Assembly: GCA_021809235.1 (NCBI GenBank)
Contig: JAKBAG010000121.1
Span: 1-8,698 of the forward strand
Length of the DNA: 8,698 nucleotides
DNA from: Acidobacteriota bacterium
GTDB taxonomy: Bacteria; Acidobacteriota; Terriglobia; Terriglobales; Acidobacteriaceae
Direction of reading: 5' to 3'
A program made the position numbers and the translations under genes. Each line of letters opens with the position of its first letter. Position 1 is the first letter of the stretch. Positions 8,161 through 8,698 of the stretch are shown piece after piece. The notes beneath the pieces were generated by a model, which searched no databases, had not been told where the DNA came from, and saw nothing but the letters and a program-made list of their open reading frames with translations.

Positions 8161-8188
8161 AAACTACTCAGAATAACACTGTTGTCAA
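8161..8188 (-). promoter_or_regulatory. gap: Probable sigma-70 type promoter of gap
   Basis: On the minus strand a perfect TTGACA (8183-8188) is followed after 16 nt by TAGTTT (8161-8166), a weaker -10. Transcription would start near 8154 and leave a 5' leader of about 125 nt before gap. The -35 is convincing; the -10 matches only three of six consensus bases. Confidence 0.45.
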
Positions 8189-8324
8189 TGGCATGAAAAC
8201 GAATTTTGCGGGAGTGGGGCGCGGAATCCACGGTAGGGACTGCGTTGAAAGCGGGGGGTGACGGAGTGTATCCATGCGTCTGTGTCGCAGACGAAGCGCA
8301 ACCAGGCGGGTGGAGCGTGCGTGG

Positions 8325-8330
8325 GATAAT
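8325..8330 (+). promoter_or_regulatory. Possible extended -10 promoter for the rightmost gene
   Basis: The bases TGGGATAAT at 8322-8330 fit an extended -10 (TGn plus GATAAT, five of six matches to TATAAT). No -35 match is seen. It would leave a leader of about 125 nt before the ATG at 8463. Confidence 0.35.
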
Positions 8331-8462
8331 GGCAGCAAGATCGCGTGTGCGGCGCTCCGGGAGAACCGGAAACGGCACACAGCAGGACATTTCATACGCT
8401 TGCCACCGAATCCGGGAAGTTGGATTTGACCGGGCGAAAGCAAGCCGGATCGAAAGCCACCG

Positions 8463-8698
8463 ATGAGACGACGCACCCGCAGAGAACCCAATACCTCCGA
8501 GGCAACCGGCAAAACCGGTCGCGAGATTCCCACCAACCAGCCCCGTCCGCTGAGCCCCAGTTATTTGGCCGATCTGCCTGTTCCGCAGCGTAGTGTCGAG
8601 AAGCCTCGCATTGAAGAGAAGCCACGCGCCGAAGAGCGGCCGAGAAATGCGGAGCCATCCCAGTCTTCCGGAGGTGTGCGTGCGGCAGAGAAAGCCAG
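8463..8698 (+). CDS. N-terminal fragment of an unrecognised protein (runs off window)
   Basis: An open frame starts at ATG 8463 and continues to the last base, giving 78 complete codons. The nearest upstream in-frame stop is at 8427-8429, with no start codon between, so 8463 is the first possible start. A weak GAAAG lies about 8 nt before it. The visible residues begin MRRRTRREPNTSEATG and are rich in Arg, Glu, Pro and Ser, with a repeated E-K-P-R / E-E-R-P-R pattern (EKPRIEEKPRAEERPRN). There is no signal peptide or membrane segment, so this looks like a disordered, highly charged N-terminal extension of a larger protein. Many such extensions precede RNA-binding or DNA-binding domains, but I do not recognise the gene and name no function. 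It is transcribed divergently from gap. Confidence 0.6.
   Translation, partial: MRRRTRREPNTSEATGKTGREIPTNQPRPLSPSYLADLPVPQRSVEKPRIEEKPRAEERPRNAEPSQSSGGVRAAEKA

Larger units (their letters stand above)
8030..8462. other. 433-bp divergent intergenic region
   Basis: No convincing gene lies here. It holds the gap ribosome binding site, a 12-bp palindrome, the TTGACA-type gap promoter, and a possible extended -10 for the plus-strand gene to the right. A small inverted repeat (CGTCTG at 8277-8282 with CAGACG at 8288-8293) is also present. A short open frame at 8206-8466 from a TTG has no recognisable protein features and no ribosome binding site that I can see. Confidence 0.6.

Noticed and set aside
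8277..8293. Inverted repeat CGTCTG/CAGACG resembling the core of the pgk hairpin arms
   Set aside because: The shared core is only six or seven bases and the flanks differ, so a related repeat family cannot be supported from two copies.
8206..8466. 86-codon frame from a TTG whose stop overlaps the ATG at 8463 by 4 bp
   Set aside because: The stop-start overlap is tempting, but the frame has a rare start without a visible ribosome binding site, spans the predicted promoters, and its translation shows no protein-like features. Chance is likelier.

Overview
The window reads as chromosomal DNA of a GC-rich Gram-negative bacterium. The style of the exopolysaccharide genes and of the gap and pgk proteins fits an acidobacterium (Terriglobales-like). 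That assignment rests on general resemblance, not on a search. No rRNA, tRNA, CRISPR array, insertion sequence or phage gene is visible.

Layout. (1) Positions 1-4190, plus strand: the distal end of an exopolysaccharide or capsule export operon. It holds the C-terminal part of a Wzx/MATE-like flippase, a periplasmic SLBB polysaccharide export protein (Wza family) and a 697-residue Wzz-type chain-length/co-polymerase protein. The three genes overlap by 4 bp at each junction (GTGA, then ATGA) and are probably translationally coupled. Together they cover moving the lipid-linked repeat unit across the inner membrane, controlling chain length, and exporting the polymer through the outer membrane. 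(2) Positions 4224-8029, minus strand: gap (glyceraldehyde-3-phosphate dehydrogenase), pgk (phosphoglycerate kinase) and a 423-residue ATP-grasp protein of unknown substrate, in that transcription order. Strong hairpins sit after gap and after pgk, so the three probably form separately adjustable transcripts. The ATP-grasp gene meets the polysaccharide operon tail to tail with only 33 bp between stop codons. (3) Positions 8030-8462: an intergenic region with a likely gap promoter on the minus strand and a possible extended -10 promoter on the plus strand. (4) Positions 8463-8698, plus strand: the start of a gene that runs off the window, encoding a charged, proline-rich, probably disordered N-terminus.

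The main oddity is the Wzz-type protein. After its second membrane segment it carries about 240 cytosolic residues that look like a BY-kinase domain with the P-loop, the Walker B aspartate and the C-terminal tyrosine cluster all missing, so it is probably a pseudokinase. The other points worth a second look are the orphan ATP-grasp enzyme, the export protein without a lipobox, and several inverted repeats around gap and pgk. I see no clearly new multi-gene system here.
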